From positions 1,346,573 through 1,410,572 of the forward strand of contig NW_004775881.1 of assembly GCF_000247815.1 (NCBI RefSeq): a stretch of DNA of 64,000 nucleotides, in the 5' to 3' direction. Source of the stretch: Ficedula albicollis. Taxonomy: Eukaryota; Chordata; Aves; Passeriformes; Muscicapidae. The notes under the pieces are model-generated. The model made no database searches and was not told the DNA's origin. It saw nothing but the letters and a program-made list of their open reading frames with translations. Below are positions 1-13,100 of this stretch, in pieces. Made by a program: the position numbers and the translations under genes. Numbering within the stretch: position 1 is the first letter of the stretch; every line of letters begins with the position of its first letter.

Positions 1-1408
1 TGCTGAGGACCTGGCATAGTGTTCTTTTTCTCTGGAAAAAGAAGGAACTCTTGAGATTATCACAAACTTCCTGAAAGGGCTCTGTGCAAGGGGGCTGCTG
101 GGCCTGAGCTGTAGGAGCACCGGGTACACAATTTTGTTTTAAGCATGCTTAGCCTGAGCCAAACCTGTAAAACTGTTACAGGCATCATCTTAATTTTTTG
201 GGCAAGGCAATCACAGGTTTTGCTTGTTTCCAGTGTAATTCACAGTGGCTACATGGGGCTTTGATCTGCAGGAATTTAAACAGTCTGTAACAGGCCATAG
301 AATGTAACCCAAAGATTTTATTTCTCTTTCTCTCTAACTTTAGCAGCTGCAAATGCTGTAGCAACCTAGAAATAAAATTTCAGATAAAAATGCTCTCTGC
401 AGTAATTTCTCTGCTCTTCTGACTTGAAGGAGTAAGGCTAAATATATGTATGAGGCTAAAAGATTTAAGCATACTATGTTGCAGGTACAGAGCTGAATTT
501 CAAAATCATTACCACCTTTCCCTACATCAAGTTATCGTCAATTATTTATACACAGAAAAGAAATTGCTACCATTTTGTGTAGAAATATCCATGTATTTGT
601 TCTCCCATGAATAAAGGCACAAAACTTATTATTATTTTCCCAGCTGGAAGCTAATCCACGCTAAATTTTGCTGCAGTGCTGAAGATTTCTGAAAAGCTTC
701 ACAGATGGTTGAGTTGCAGCTTCAATACACAGGATCTCTCAAAAGGCAAAAGAGTATAATCCTCTGTTTGTCATCAGCCTTTTTAAAGCAGGAAGAAGAT
801 CAAGGAAAGAACAGATGAACCTGTTGAGAAGTTCTTACAGCATTACTTTCCCCAGCAGTGTTAATAACTACCATACAATTTTGCACGGTTATTTCAAGGC
901 CTTAAGAGCTGGGGACTGACTTAAATTCAGCGGTGCTGTGCTGCAACTGCAAGTAAAATTGAATATTTCCATTCATCCTGCAAGTCTGTGTGGAGCTGTT
1001 GGCCTTTCCATGCAGCTATTTCCACTCACACCTGATGTTCAAGGTTGGCTAACAGGCTTTCACTGTTCCATTATCTACAAGGCAGTTGCCTGTTTAATAA
1101 GGGCCTGCAATAATTGTTTGGGCAAGCTCTTGTCCGGCTTAGTAGGGGTATAAATTGAGTCTGGAATGGATTTGGTTCTTTCTCTGGGGCTTTCTAGCAC
1201 AGTTTTGAGCCATTTGTCCCACTGGAGTACTGATTCAACAGAACAGAATGAGATGTTTGCAAACCTATTTGTATGATCTTCTTTTCTCAATTGTTTTCAA
1301 GTTCACATGAACTTCTGAACTGGTATCTTTTTTTCCAGTTAGCTTAAGTGACTGTTTCATGGCACAGTGATTTGGAAAATGCTAATTTTATAAATGCTTA
1401 TATTTCAG
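1..1408. other. Unannotated AT-rich DNA
   Basis: I see no gene, transposon end or repeat array here. Open frames are short (about 70 codons), overlap on both strands and do not look like protein. The block ends in a pyrimidine-poor tract with TTTCAG, which could serve as a splice acceptor for the next entry. Confidence 0.5.
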
Positions 1409-1505
1409 TCATCTTTCAGCTCCCAGAGACAATTATTACACTGAATGTTATAAAGCTCAGGCTGTTAACATACAGACGGCAAAAATTGTTGGTGCAGCAG
1501 AAGTG
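1409..1505 (+). CDS. Possible internal coding exon (weak)
   Basis: A 97-bp stretch follows TATTTCAG and is followed by a strong donor, GTG|GTAAGTG, at 1506. One frame is open through it: 32 full codons after a split codon, with codons starting at 1410. That frame contains an aromatic and charged run (RDNYYTEC) and an alanine/valine-rich end. A second acceptor-like TTTCAG at 1414-1419 would give an 86-bp form starting at 1420. I do not recognise the protein. No partner exon is visible in the window, so a gene would need introns reaching beyond it. A 32-codon open frame arises often by chance, so the support is mainly the paired splice signals. Confidence 0.17.
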
Positions 1506-2653
1506 GTAAGTGTTTAATCCTACCAGCTGCTCTGAATTCTGTGCAGGGGCAAGAAAACACACTGAAGTCTTCTCCTTGCACAAGATGAGCTATGAGCTCC
1601 TGATTTGTAGGAATTTCAGCAAAAGTCCTTCAATCTTCCTTGCTGAGAGTCCAGTCCCGCCTGTTACCTCTCACAGTGCCTTCTGGCAAGGGATCCCTTC
1701 TTTTAGGACAGCAGCTTGAAGCCTTCTCTGAGGCTGAAAAACTGAAGGAAACAATGATATGATGATCTTGTGTTCTATGAGGAAAGCTGCCATCTCCCCA
1801 GGGCAGAGATTTCATTTCACTGCCTGGGAGTTTTGCTGTGTTTGCCTTAGCCAGCACATGTTGACGTCTTAAACAGCTGTTTCTGGAAGGCAATAGCTCT
1901 CAAAACCAAACATTCAACCAAAAAATCTTAAGAATCTGACTCCTGCTTTCAGTAAAGTTATACAAGGAACGAAATGAAACATTTGCTTACTGATCAAAAC
2001 TGATTGGATCCATGATTAATTTGTTTTAAAATCCAAAAGGGCAGTTTAATTCCTGGCTAAGCAGAAAAAGCACAGCAGTTGTCTCACTCCTCCAAAACAA
2101 TTATGATGGTAAGTTGGACATGATATCCCATTTCTAAATGTTTTGCTTTCCCAGTGTCCTGAGCTGAGACAATAAGAATAATTTACACTACAGAGGAAAT
2201 ATTGCTGGACACAGCCTGAATCCTGTGAAGCTCAGGTCAGAAGTCTTCACCTTCCCTGAGTGCCTTGCTCCAACTGGGGTTACCTGAAGTACCACTGCAT
2301 TTCAGACCTTGGGTAAGGCACTAAAGAGAAATAAAGGATCTAAAATGGGGAGAACACATTAGTTGCATTGCGGATTTTCCTAGTGAATTGCTTTATATTG
2401 CTACATTACTTAATACTCAGTTTGCTGAGCTTATAAAGTGTGAGTGCCATTTAGCAGCACCTCGTTGTCCAGAGAGACATGATGATAGAGGGAATTTTTG
2501 CAGCAAGATGGCAGCCTTTGTGAAAAAAACCAACAAAATGGATCCATCTTCACAGGACATTTCAGACAGGGACCATTCAGGGGTATTTTTTTGTCATACA
2601 AGGATGCTTGGAGTCAAGGTTGGTCTGAAAATCTTCCTGCATTACAAAATGTC
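1506..2653. other. Unannotated DNA
   Basis: No gene or repeat family was recognised. Several frames of 70-95 codons exist on both strands, but they have no recognisable domain and mutually overlap. Confidence 0.45.
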
Positions 2654-2750
2654 ACTGCACACCTCATTGACATGATTATAATTGCTGCAGTTATTAGATT
2701 TCCTGCACACCTCATTGACATGATTATAATTGCTTCAGTTCTTAGATTTA
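2654..2750. repeat. Two-copy tandem duplication, 49-bp unit
   Basis: The segment beginning CTGCACACCTCATTGACATG at 2654 recurs at 2703. Each copy runs through an ATTATAATTGCT core to TTAGATTT. The copies differ at a few bases (for example GCTGCAG against GCTTCAG). The duplication lengthens a chance plus-strand frame (2498-2980). Confidence 0.9.
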
Positions 2751-2751
2751 T

Positions 2752-5666
2752 TTTTCCCATGAAATACAGAGCTGTAAACTGTATATGGTTTCACAGTCCA
2801 GCCACAGCTACTGCTCTTCTTTTTACTGCTGCAAAGCAAGCTCTGTGTACCAAAGGCTGCCATCTCCTTTGTGGTGAAAAAGTTATCAAGACAAAACAAA
2901 TTAATAAACTACTTCCTTCTGGTAAGGCAGAGCCAAGAAGGCTGTCAAGAACATTGTGGAAGATTACAGCAATAGGATAGTGGAAAAATTACAATTTGTG
3001 GAGAATGAAGTATACAAAGAGTTATTTAAGAATTCTGTGGAGAATAGCTCTTCTACAGAAAGATTTGATGTAGTGCCAAAAATTTGAATGGACACCTTAA
3101 AATAACCTGCCAAAGGAAGGGGAAAAATAACCTTTCTTCTTGACATCCTGTAGCAGAGTTAGCTCAAATTAGTGCCCAGAGTTATAGGTTGGGGAAAGAC
3201 TGACTATTAACTGTGGATTTTGGTCCAAGTTCATGGAAAAACTGGAGAGTCATTTAGTAAGGATAGCTTTTCTTTATGGTATTTTGGAAATTCTGTAGTA
3301 CTGACTAAAAACTCAAGCTTCTGCTCACATGGGGGGAATTTTGCTTTCTTCAAACAAATAAATTAAATTTGATTATTCTGGACAAGAACATTTCAAGAAA
3401 TTCTGGAGGGGCACTCATTATTTGCATTTATTAAGGCTGAGGTTTTAAGTTGTATTTCTGAAAAATAAAGATGAAACAATGCATCAGTTTCTGAATGCCT
3501 GAACTAGTCTTACACATTTTGATGTTTAGCCCTGAAGTACACTGTGTCAATATATTCATATTTGATTTGATCTCCAAAAGACATTAATATGTATGTTTTT
3601 AATATTGATGACAACACTGAAAGTGTATATTTCTTCATAGTACAACTAAAAATAGTAATTACAATTACACAGGTTGCCTTTGCATTCAGTGGTATTGCTT
3701 CAGTTTGAAAAAAAGTCTGTGGAAGAAATATAAGAACAAAAATGAAGCTTTTAAGATGTATCAGCATGTTGTTTAAAAAAAAAAAGTTTCTAAAGTGGTA
3801 CCATCCAGGTCTGATGAAGACTCAGCAGTTAAGTGGACCTGTGGTCTTTGAATAAGGAAAACCTAATGATCTTTTGCTGTGCAGATCATGCCTACCAGTG
3901 TTGATACAGAGAGTTTATCTTCACAGCATTTGTTACAGAGGAAAACAGTTGCTTAACACTATGTCTTAATCTACATGAAAATACATGAAAATTAAGAAAT
4001 CTATCAGTACCAAATTCAGAAAGAAATTAACTCTGAAAATATTCTGTTAGTCTAAGCTGTTTGCTAGCTCTGCCACAAACACTCCCAGGTCTCACCAGAC
4101 TGAGAAACATCTCCAAGATGTGTCCAGGACTGTCACACCTCTGCGGCGGCTGCAGAGGTTTTGGTAGCTCTATACTGTGTCTGAAAGACCTTCCAGCATA
4201 AGAAAAAAGTCCCAGCTGCCCCATGCAGCCAGACCATGGGCATGTGTTGGCTGCTGCAGTCTGCAGAGGTGCTCAAGGTGTGCAGGGAGATCAGCTCTGA
4301 AGCAGAGCCAAGATGCACTTTGGTACCATCACTAGCGGGAGATACCTGAAATTATCTGTGAGTGGCCAGCAAGGTTTACTTCTACGATGTTTCTTGCATT
4401 CAGATAAAATCAAATTTTTGGAGAAGCCAAGAGTGGCACTGAATATAAACAGAAGTCAGTTGTAGAGTGCTGTGAATATTCATTGGGAAAAGCCAGTTTT
4501 GGACAATAGTCCCTTTTTCTTTTTTTAGGACAGAGCTTCTGTTTTCTTATGGTGAATTGATCACACGTCCACATGAGATATCAAGAATCAGTTAGCCTAA
4601 TACTGGAGAATAGAGTGGCTCAAGAATGGATCCTGGATTTTCAAAAGATGCTTCATCTCCTGAGACCTGACTTGAGACCCACCACAAAATCTCCTCAGCA
4701 CTTCATGAAATGCACTGCCTGATATAAGATGTACAACAACCAAACATTGTTATTGCTATATCTTGGTCTCAATTAGAAAGTCTTTGCTAGTTGTTATCCT
4801 TTAGTAAAACTTTCAATAAGTGTGTACATACAAAATCTAGCATTTGGGCCAGAAATTAATATACCTAATTGCATTTTGTTATTTGTATTTCCCCTAATGT
4901 ATCAATATTTCCTGCTTCCTTCCCAAACTGTAATATAAAACTACTTCTACTAGTTATGTAATTTGTTATTAATTTAAATAAACACAAACTGTATTTTGGT
5001 TTCTCTGGGGGCGTAAGCGTCATCATCTTCTCTGGCATAGTGGAAAAACCCTAAACTTCAAAAATTTAAATTTTAAATGTGTTTATAGAAAATTAGCCTT
5101 AATGTACACATTAGACTAGTTTTTAAAAGTTTGGTGAAAAGGTTTCAGATGTAAAGTTTCTTTATCTGTGTTGTGTTTGTGTTCGTGTGACAAAGTTTTG
5201 GTAGCTGGGGGTGGGGAGGTGGTGGGGGCAGGGGCTAAAGAGGTGAATTCTATGAGGAGGTGCAAGAAGCTAGTCCTATGTCCAGTGGAGCAGCCAACTC
5301 CAAAACAGACCCACTGCTGGCCAAGACCAAGCTCATCAGTGGTGGTGGTAGCACCTCTGAGATAAGTTGTTTAAGAAGGGGAAAAAATACATCAAAATAT
5401 TGATGAGGGAAACATTGGGATTGACCCCCAAATGCATTTTTGTCTGCTTTCAGTTTGCCTCAGGAGCCCAAAATTAATCCCCTAAGCGTGGGCACTGCCA
5501 GGGAATTGCAGCATTGTGTGTCACTCTGCGGTGCCCACTGCCACCCCTCCTCTGGGCTGCACTCTTGTACTTTGTGCACACAGACAAAATTCCACAGGAG
5601 GATTTGCTGGCCTGGCCTCTCCTCTGAAAAAACCTGCTGACTGGTTTAGGATTACAAAAATCTTTG
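2752..5666. other. Unannotated AT-rich DNA
   Basis: I find no gene, transposon end or array over about 2.9 kb. Small frames at 3510-3767 (minus) and 4027-4318 (minus) are within chance expectation. Confidence 0.45.
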
Positions 5667-5816
5667 GCAGCTCAGTTGTTATTAAGTGGAAGAGACTCGC
5701 TGGTGTGCAAGGAAACAATTCCTCCCTTGAGTGACTCAGCTGAGGCAAATTTAGCAGCTCAGTTGTTATTAAGTGGAAGAGACTCACTGGTGTGCAAGGA
5801 AACAATTCCTCCCTTG
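5667..5816. repeat. Two-copy tandem duplication, 87-bp unit
   Basis: GCAGCTCAGTTGTTATTAAG at 5667 recurs at 5754. The copies share about 63 bp ending in TCCTCCCTTG, and the first copy carries an extra 24-bp spacer (GTGACTCAGCTGAGG and following). A single A/G difference is obvious (GACTCGC against GACTCAC), so the duplication is fairly recent. Open frames on both strands here are by-products of the repeat. Confidence 0.9.
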
Positions 5817-6480
5817 CTTTCAACAGACCTGATCCCAAAATTTCAGTGATCAGAGAAGTTGCTTGTAGGTTTTGGCTTTTTATTGCTAGAACTGCTTAGC
5901 TGAGCTAAAAAGCAAGGTCCTAAAGTCAGATGAAACAAAGCCTTCAACAGAGGCTTTCATTTCATTTCATTTGGTGAACATCTTCAGCCACAACTTAAAA
6001 AATCTGTAACTATGTGATGTAACACATAGTTTTGCCTGTTGTCTGTCTGATTAATGTGTGATGTGTGCTTGTTAAGACCGGTTATTGGGGGAGAATTAAG
6101 GACCATCTGAGTTCCTCTCTGCAAGGAAAGGTTTGATTTCTTTCAAAGTCCTGTGCTCTTGGAATGAGCTACTGATAAATGTGGGAGATCATAAAACCTG
6201 GTAACACCACATATATTTGTATTCAAATATCTGGAAGTGACTTATTTGGAGTATATATTATATAATGAACGATTCCTTTTCAAGGATTTGCTGCTGTGGC
6301 CATGCATAGAGTTGTGTCTGTGCTCACACAGTGTTTACAGCCATGATCGTATGTTGTGTCCTTCACCATACTACACCATGCACTTATCGTATCATTAGCA
6401 TGGGAAGGGCAGTGAGCTCTTGTGTTTGTAGCATTTGGAAGACTGTTCACAATTTATTAATTCAAGAGCTAGGAGCAGGA

Positions 6481-6601
6481 AATACAGAGGAAGCACACAT
6501 CTATTTCCTGTAGCCTCGCAGATTTTCATATAATTAGAAAGAAATACAGAGGAAGCACACATCTATTTCCTGTACCCTCGCAGATTTTCATATAATTAAA
6601 A
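6481..6601. repeat. Two-copy tandem duplication, 61-bp unit
   Basis: AATACAGAGGAAGCACACAT occurs at 6481 and 6542. The copies are almost identical through CATATAATTA, and the clearest change is TGTAGCCTC against TGTACCCTC. Confidence 0.9.
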
Positions 6602-7637
6602 AGCCAAGAGTGTCTTGCAACATGTGGGAAGGTTGACTCCCTTCGACTCCTTTCAGGTCTAAGTCCCTGTTGACCATTTTGGCACATCACAGGATTGCCT
6701 TTCCAGGGGTACTGTAAGTTCTTTGGGTTCTGTTACAGAAAATCTACAAGTGCTAATATTTTTAAAAGATACTATACAAATAATATGAATACAATATAAA
6801 TATGAAAATGTTATGTTATGTAATGTTATCATTCATCATTCTGCAACCATTTAGTTCAGACTGCCAAGGCAAATTACTTTTGTGTGTACTTTCCTACCAA
6901 GCTCCATCAGAGATCCTATGAAAATGCATTTCACTGTGACAAACTAAACTATCTGTTGCCAAGAAACAGAGAGCTCTTTTAATAAGTCTTTTTCTATCTT
7001 TATACAATTTAAACAAGAATGGCTTAAATATTTGATCAAAACAGTCCATTAATCAACAGTTGTGTTAAAAAGTGATCTCCATCTTAGGTGAAAGGATTTT
7101 ATTTCTAATATTTTTTAATTCCACGGAAGTTAACTCTTACAAATTTCTTGCCTTGTCAGCCCTTTTGATATTTCGTAAGTAAGCAAAGGGCTTTACAGTC
7201 TTAGTCCAAGGTATAGGCAAAATCCAAGCCAATTTGTTTGCCTCCCACTACTGCAAATAATTTTCCTTGTTTTAGCAACAGGTCTTATGCGAGCACTAAT
7301 CATAATCCAAGCTAAAACATGGATGTACAGTGCTCTAATGGCTCCCTGCTAACTGGTTGATATGCTCTTGACCCAGCACCGTGTGCAAGGCATGCAACCT
7401 GCTTCTCACTCTCTTTTCCTCTCACTCTTCTGAATTTCAAACTTCCGTAAGGTAAGAATGGATTAATTCTTACAGTTGCTGTTCCTGGTCATAAACAGTT
7501 GTGTGGAGAGTTCATGTTCTTTGTCCTTCAGGTTATATCATCCCCTGTCATTGAGTTTATCTGAGCCCTTCCCATCAGTGGATTTGTGACATAAGGCGAG
7601 TGGAAAGGCTAAGTCACTCTTGCAGAGACCTGTGGAG
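6602..7637. other. Unannotated DNA
   Basis: About 1 kb with no recognisable gene or repeat, AT-rich in 6.75-7.1 kb. Confidence 0.45.
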
Positions 7638-7870
7638 GGATGGATGGACGGACGGACGGACGGATGGATGGATGGATGGATGGATGGATGGATGGATGGA
7701 TGGATGGATGGATGGATGGATGGATGGATGGATGGATGGATGGATGGATGGATGGATGGATGGATGGATGGATGGATGGATGGATGGATGGATGGATGGA
7801 TGGATGGATGGATGGATGGATGGATGGATGGATGGATGGATGGATGGATGGATGGATGGATGGATGGATT
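7638..7870. repeat. (ATGG)n microsatellite
   Basis: A nearly perfect tetranucleotide array of about 233 bp. A short ATGG to ACGG variant block lies at its left end (about 7645-7662); the rest is uniform. It creates artificial long frames on both strands (Met-Asp-Gly-Trp and Ile-His-Pro-Ser repeats), which are not genes. Confidence 0.97.
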
Positions 7871-8040
7871 CTTTGGCACTGGATTGCAGGAAGGGACAGC
7901 ATGGTTACTCATGTTTTACTTTAGTTGTAATGAGAAATACGCAACAAAGGGGCATAGTTTTCATTGGAGCTCAGAAATACTAAGGTTTTGTGTCTTATAC
8001 TAAATAATGATTAAATAAAGATATGGTTTAATATTGCTAA

Positions 8041-9141
<1,101 letters not shown>

Positions 9142-9682
9142 ATCATAGAATCATAGAATACTTTTGGTCAGAACAGACCTCAAAGGTCCTCCAGTTCCAA
9201 TCCTCTGGTTAGGCAAGGACATCTTTCACTAGGCCAGGTTGCTCAGACCCCAGTCCAACCTGGCCTTGAACACTGCAAGGAATGAGGCATACACAGCTTC
9301 TCTCTCTGGGCAACCTTTCCCAATGTCTTACTGCTGTCACAGTAAAGAATTTCTTCCCAATAGCTGATCTAAACCTACTCTGTGTCAATTTAAAGCCACT
9401 CCCCCTTGTCCTGTCCCTACAGGCTCTTGTAAGAATAGTCTCTCTTAATCTTTCTCCTAGGCTCCCTTCAGGTGCTGGAAGACTGCAATTAGATGACCTC
9501 CTCTTTTCCAGGCTGAACAGTCCCAATTCTCTCAGTCTTTTCCTGGTAGGAGAGGTACTCTATGCCTCTAATCAACTTGGTGGCCTCCTGTGGACTTGTT
9601 CCAACAGATCTCTGTCCTTCCTGTGCTGGCAACTCTTAGAGCTGGATGCAGAGCTGCAGGTGGGGTCCCACCAGAGTGGAGT
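9142..9682 (-). mobile_element. CR1 LINE, 5'-truncated 3' end
   Basis: Read on the minus strand, the element ends in the CR1 tail ATTCTATGATTCTATGAT (9142-9159 on plus). Upstream on the minus strand is the end of the CR1 ORF2 reading frame. A minus frame at 9209-9526 contains recognisable ORF2 C-terminal motifs: FSLEKRR, then DRTRGSGFKL, then a GKKFFTV and RHWERLPRE stretch. Further upstream, around 9530-9682, the plus-strand text matches the familiar reverse-oriented CR1 consensus (GGTGGCCTCCTGTGGACTTG, GCTGCAGGTGGGGTCCCACC). CR1 copies insert by target-primed reverse transcription and are usually truncated at the 5' end, as here. The frame is broken and cannot encode reverse transcriptase. 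Divergence looks moderate. Confidence 0.95.
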
Positions 9683-10015
9683 TATGTCCTTTGTAAGAGC
9701 ATAGTCACTTCTTGAAACATTCCCTTAAAACATTTAGAACTCCCATACAAAGTTTGAAACTTTTCTTTTGAGTAGACGTATTTAAATTCTTCGAAATCGA
9801 TACTGCTTCTAGAAAAACCAGTGTGGTAACTGTGAAGTGAACTCAGAACAAACTTACCTTAAGACAGATTTGATGTACAAGATTGTTGTGCAGGACAACA
9901 CAGATTTGATGTAATATTCTCTTTGTTAAATGTCTTAGTCTCTACGGTTGCCTTAGGCTTTTGTTGCTGTTAATAAGTGATGTGGACCTAGGCACTAGAT
10001 GTCAGAAAAACTAAG

Positions 10016-10156
10016 AAGTGCTCATAATGCAAGCTCAAAAGAAAAGATTTAAAAATAATCTGTGATTTTATTTGGGAAAAACACAAAGTGCTCATAATGC
10101 AAGCTCAAAAGAAAAGATTTTAAAATAATCTGTAATTTTATTTGGGAAAAACACAA
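10016..10156. repeat. Two-copy tandem duplication, 70-bp unit
   Basis: AAGTGCTCATAATGCAAGCT occurs at 10016 and 10086. Both copies end GGGAAAAACACAAA. Two or three base differences are seen (TTTAAAAATAATCTGTG against TTTTAAAATAATCTGTA). Confidence 0.92.
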
Positions 10157-13100
10157 AAGACAAAAAACCAATGAAAAATGTCCTCCTTATCCCTGGGTTG
10201 CAGAAAAATACTTGCATATCCAATATCCTGGTGGCAGCCCTTCTTTCTCCACTGCTTTTCTGAAAGGTTAAGCATGTGGTAGCAGTGCTTTACTTAAAGA
10301 CACAGGACTCCAGCAGAGCTTCTATCCAAAACAGCCAGCCATCAAGTAACCCTCAGTGGTGTTTTTCAGCCTGTCCCATGTGGAGTTTACATTTCTTTTT
10401 AGCAGCAGTCAGGGAAGGCACTATTATGGTGGAGCAATATAAATAATTTAGTGGAATAATCTTAATGCACTAATTGTATTTCCCCTGCAAATGACTACTG
10501 GACTGAATTTTCCTGCTGCCCCAGATGTTTTGAAGCTATGTCTGGAGCCAGAAAGAAAAGGTGGGAGCTAGGACATTTCATTGCATCAGTCCTGGTTGCA
10601 CCATTGCCCATCACTGCCTTTCTTCTCCTCTTGCTGGTATCCCACTGCCTCCTCACTGTCCTTTACTGAATAAGAGGACATAGAGTTTCAGTGTGGACTT
10701 AAGGATGTAGAAAACTTGGAGTAAAATTGCACTTTGGTCAGTAACTCTTCCTTGTCCTGCTGCTTCTGGACTGAATCCAGCCTTCACATAAGAAGGTTTC
10801 AAAGGAAGGGAAGTCCAGGAATGTGTGTGAATTGAAAAGCTGGAGAGGAAGAAGAAAACTATTCTGCTAAATTTTGGTTTTGGAAGGGATAGGAGCTTCT
10901 AGAAATTTTTGAGTGGTTTGAGAGTCATATTGCTGTCCATGGCCGGTCCCATGAATCAGGGAAATGGGTGCAGGAATAAGGTGAAGTGTTGAGTATCAAA
11001 TTACTCATATCTAATACTATCACAGGGTGTTGAAATCTATATAAAGATAAAAGCACCAGAAATTTGGATGATTTATCTGTATTTGTTCATTTATCTATAT
11101 ATGCATGAAAAACCTCTCAGTATCTCTAAATGTTATTGAGAGCAGTGCTGAAAAATTTTGATAGGGGCTTTAGGCAAATCCTACTGGAAACATCCTAATT
11201 AAGACTTGGCTTGGTCCCATGATAAGAAGCCTTCAGAAAAGTGCATTACATGTTGCTCTGAACACTGCTATTTGTCCAGGACATAGAAAGCGAATCAATA
11301 TTGAGCCCAAGACTAAGACCACCCAGAAATCATTTTGTAAATCACACAGTCCTGGTATTCTAGCAGCTGCAGCTTTATTTAATCTGGATGTGGCTAGCTT
11401 CTGTCAGAAGCCTAAGACATTTTGAGGATTTAATGGATTTCTTGGAAGTATCTTCAGGACATTTTTACCGTTTTAGCACCATGTGTTTTTTCCTCTTATG
11501 TTTAGACCTTCTTGAGATATACTTTGAGGTGTGGCCAGGCCTGGTGTCATTTTTCCACTGGAGATTCAGGGACAGGTGATATTCCTGAGGATCAGGTGTT
11601 TGATGGCATGTGAACATCACAAATGTTGTTATACCCTCCCAGCTGTCACATCTGGAGTTCAGAGTGGTAGTGCTTTTCAAGGAGGATCAGTTATCTGCAT
11701 TGACAGTGCACTCAAGCAGAGATCAACTGTCTAGCAAAATACTCTAGAGGCAATTTTTCCTCAAAATTTTTCCTGTGGGACTTTCCACAGCTGGAGTCTT
11801 TTTTGGCGTATGACTGTAATTGCTCTGCTTACAGAACAAAATGGAATGGAAAAAAAAAACATGAAAAAAATTTCGCTCCTTTTCCCACACTAAGCATCAA
11901 ATGTACTGTCTGACCTTGAACCACAGGCCAAGAAATAGCCCATTACCATGTAACATGTTCAGCTGGGGAGAGTGCTTTGACATTTAGAAGAGATGTTTTA
12001 AAATCATCTCCTACACAACTCCGCAGGGATGCAGCAAAACATGGGCTCCTCCCCATGGGAAGGCAAGCTGGGAGGTGGGGGCAGCAATATGGACAAGCCA
12101 GGGCACGCAGGGCCAAGCATTGTCACCATGGTAGAACTTGGTCCCACAGCACCAGAAGCAGCCAAGAGCTCCGACAAGTCCTTTCTAAATGCCTGTACTA
12201 GATTTTTGAGCATCCAGATAGATCCCCAGGCTATGTGTTGAGTAGTCTGTTATTAGATCTTGTGTTGAGCTTCATTGGGGGTTAATCAATAAATGCACTG
12301 GCTGTCAGTAAAATTCCTCAGGCAGAAATTGCCTGCCACTGGGGTGTGTAATGCATTTCTCCACCAGGAGAAAAACAAGAGTATTGTAAGCATTTTATTT
12401 CCCTCTTCTCACACCTGACTTTTTTTGACTGGGAAGTTGGATTTCAGCAGCAAGCTCTCACTGAAGTCAATGTTAGAAAACTTGTTCTTGGTATAAAATC
12501 CACAGAAAAAGCTCTAGCAATGATTGATACTGTCAGTGCTGTTATTCCTGACATTAATCCAAAATTGATAAAATTAAGCTGCTTCTAGAAAACACACTGT
12601 TTAGCTGATTGTGGCTTTCTTCTTATTTGTTTATTTTTCTTAGGAGAATGTTGATTTTTATGAAATATTTCAAAGGATTGGCTTTTGCTCTGGCTTGTCT
12701 GACTTCTTCTAAGACTCCATTAGGGGTAGCTTGTGTCACTGGTTTGTCTTCACTGATCATTCTGAGGTGCTTAACTTGGTAAGCAGTTGATCTATCTTTT
12801 GTTTACCATGTTATTTAAGTGACTGTTTTTATGATGTGGAACTGATTTTTCTTTCCTTTGTGTGGGCCATCACTGTAGGCTGTTAATTGGAGCAATTCTA
12901 TTCAATTACCTGCTACATGTAAAAATACATACATGTACACATATGTAGTTTAGTAATTGTTTAAAAATATAACAACAAAAATCCTAGATAAAAACACTGA
13001 GAAAAAAAATCAGTGAGTTAATTTAATCAATGCAGTATTGTAATTAAAACTTGAGTAGTTTTAGTGTTTATATCAACATGGTGTTGATTCTCACTTAGAC

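Noticed and set aside
7538..8003. Open frames of 94-127 codons on both strands
   Set aside because: They are phases of the ATGG microsatellite with short unique ends.
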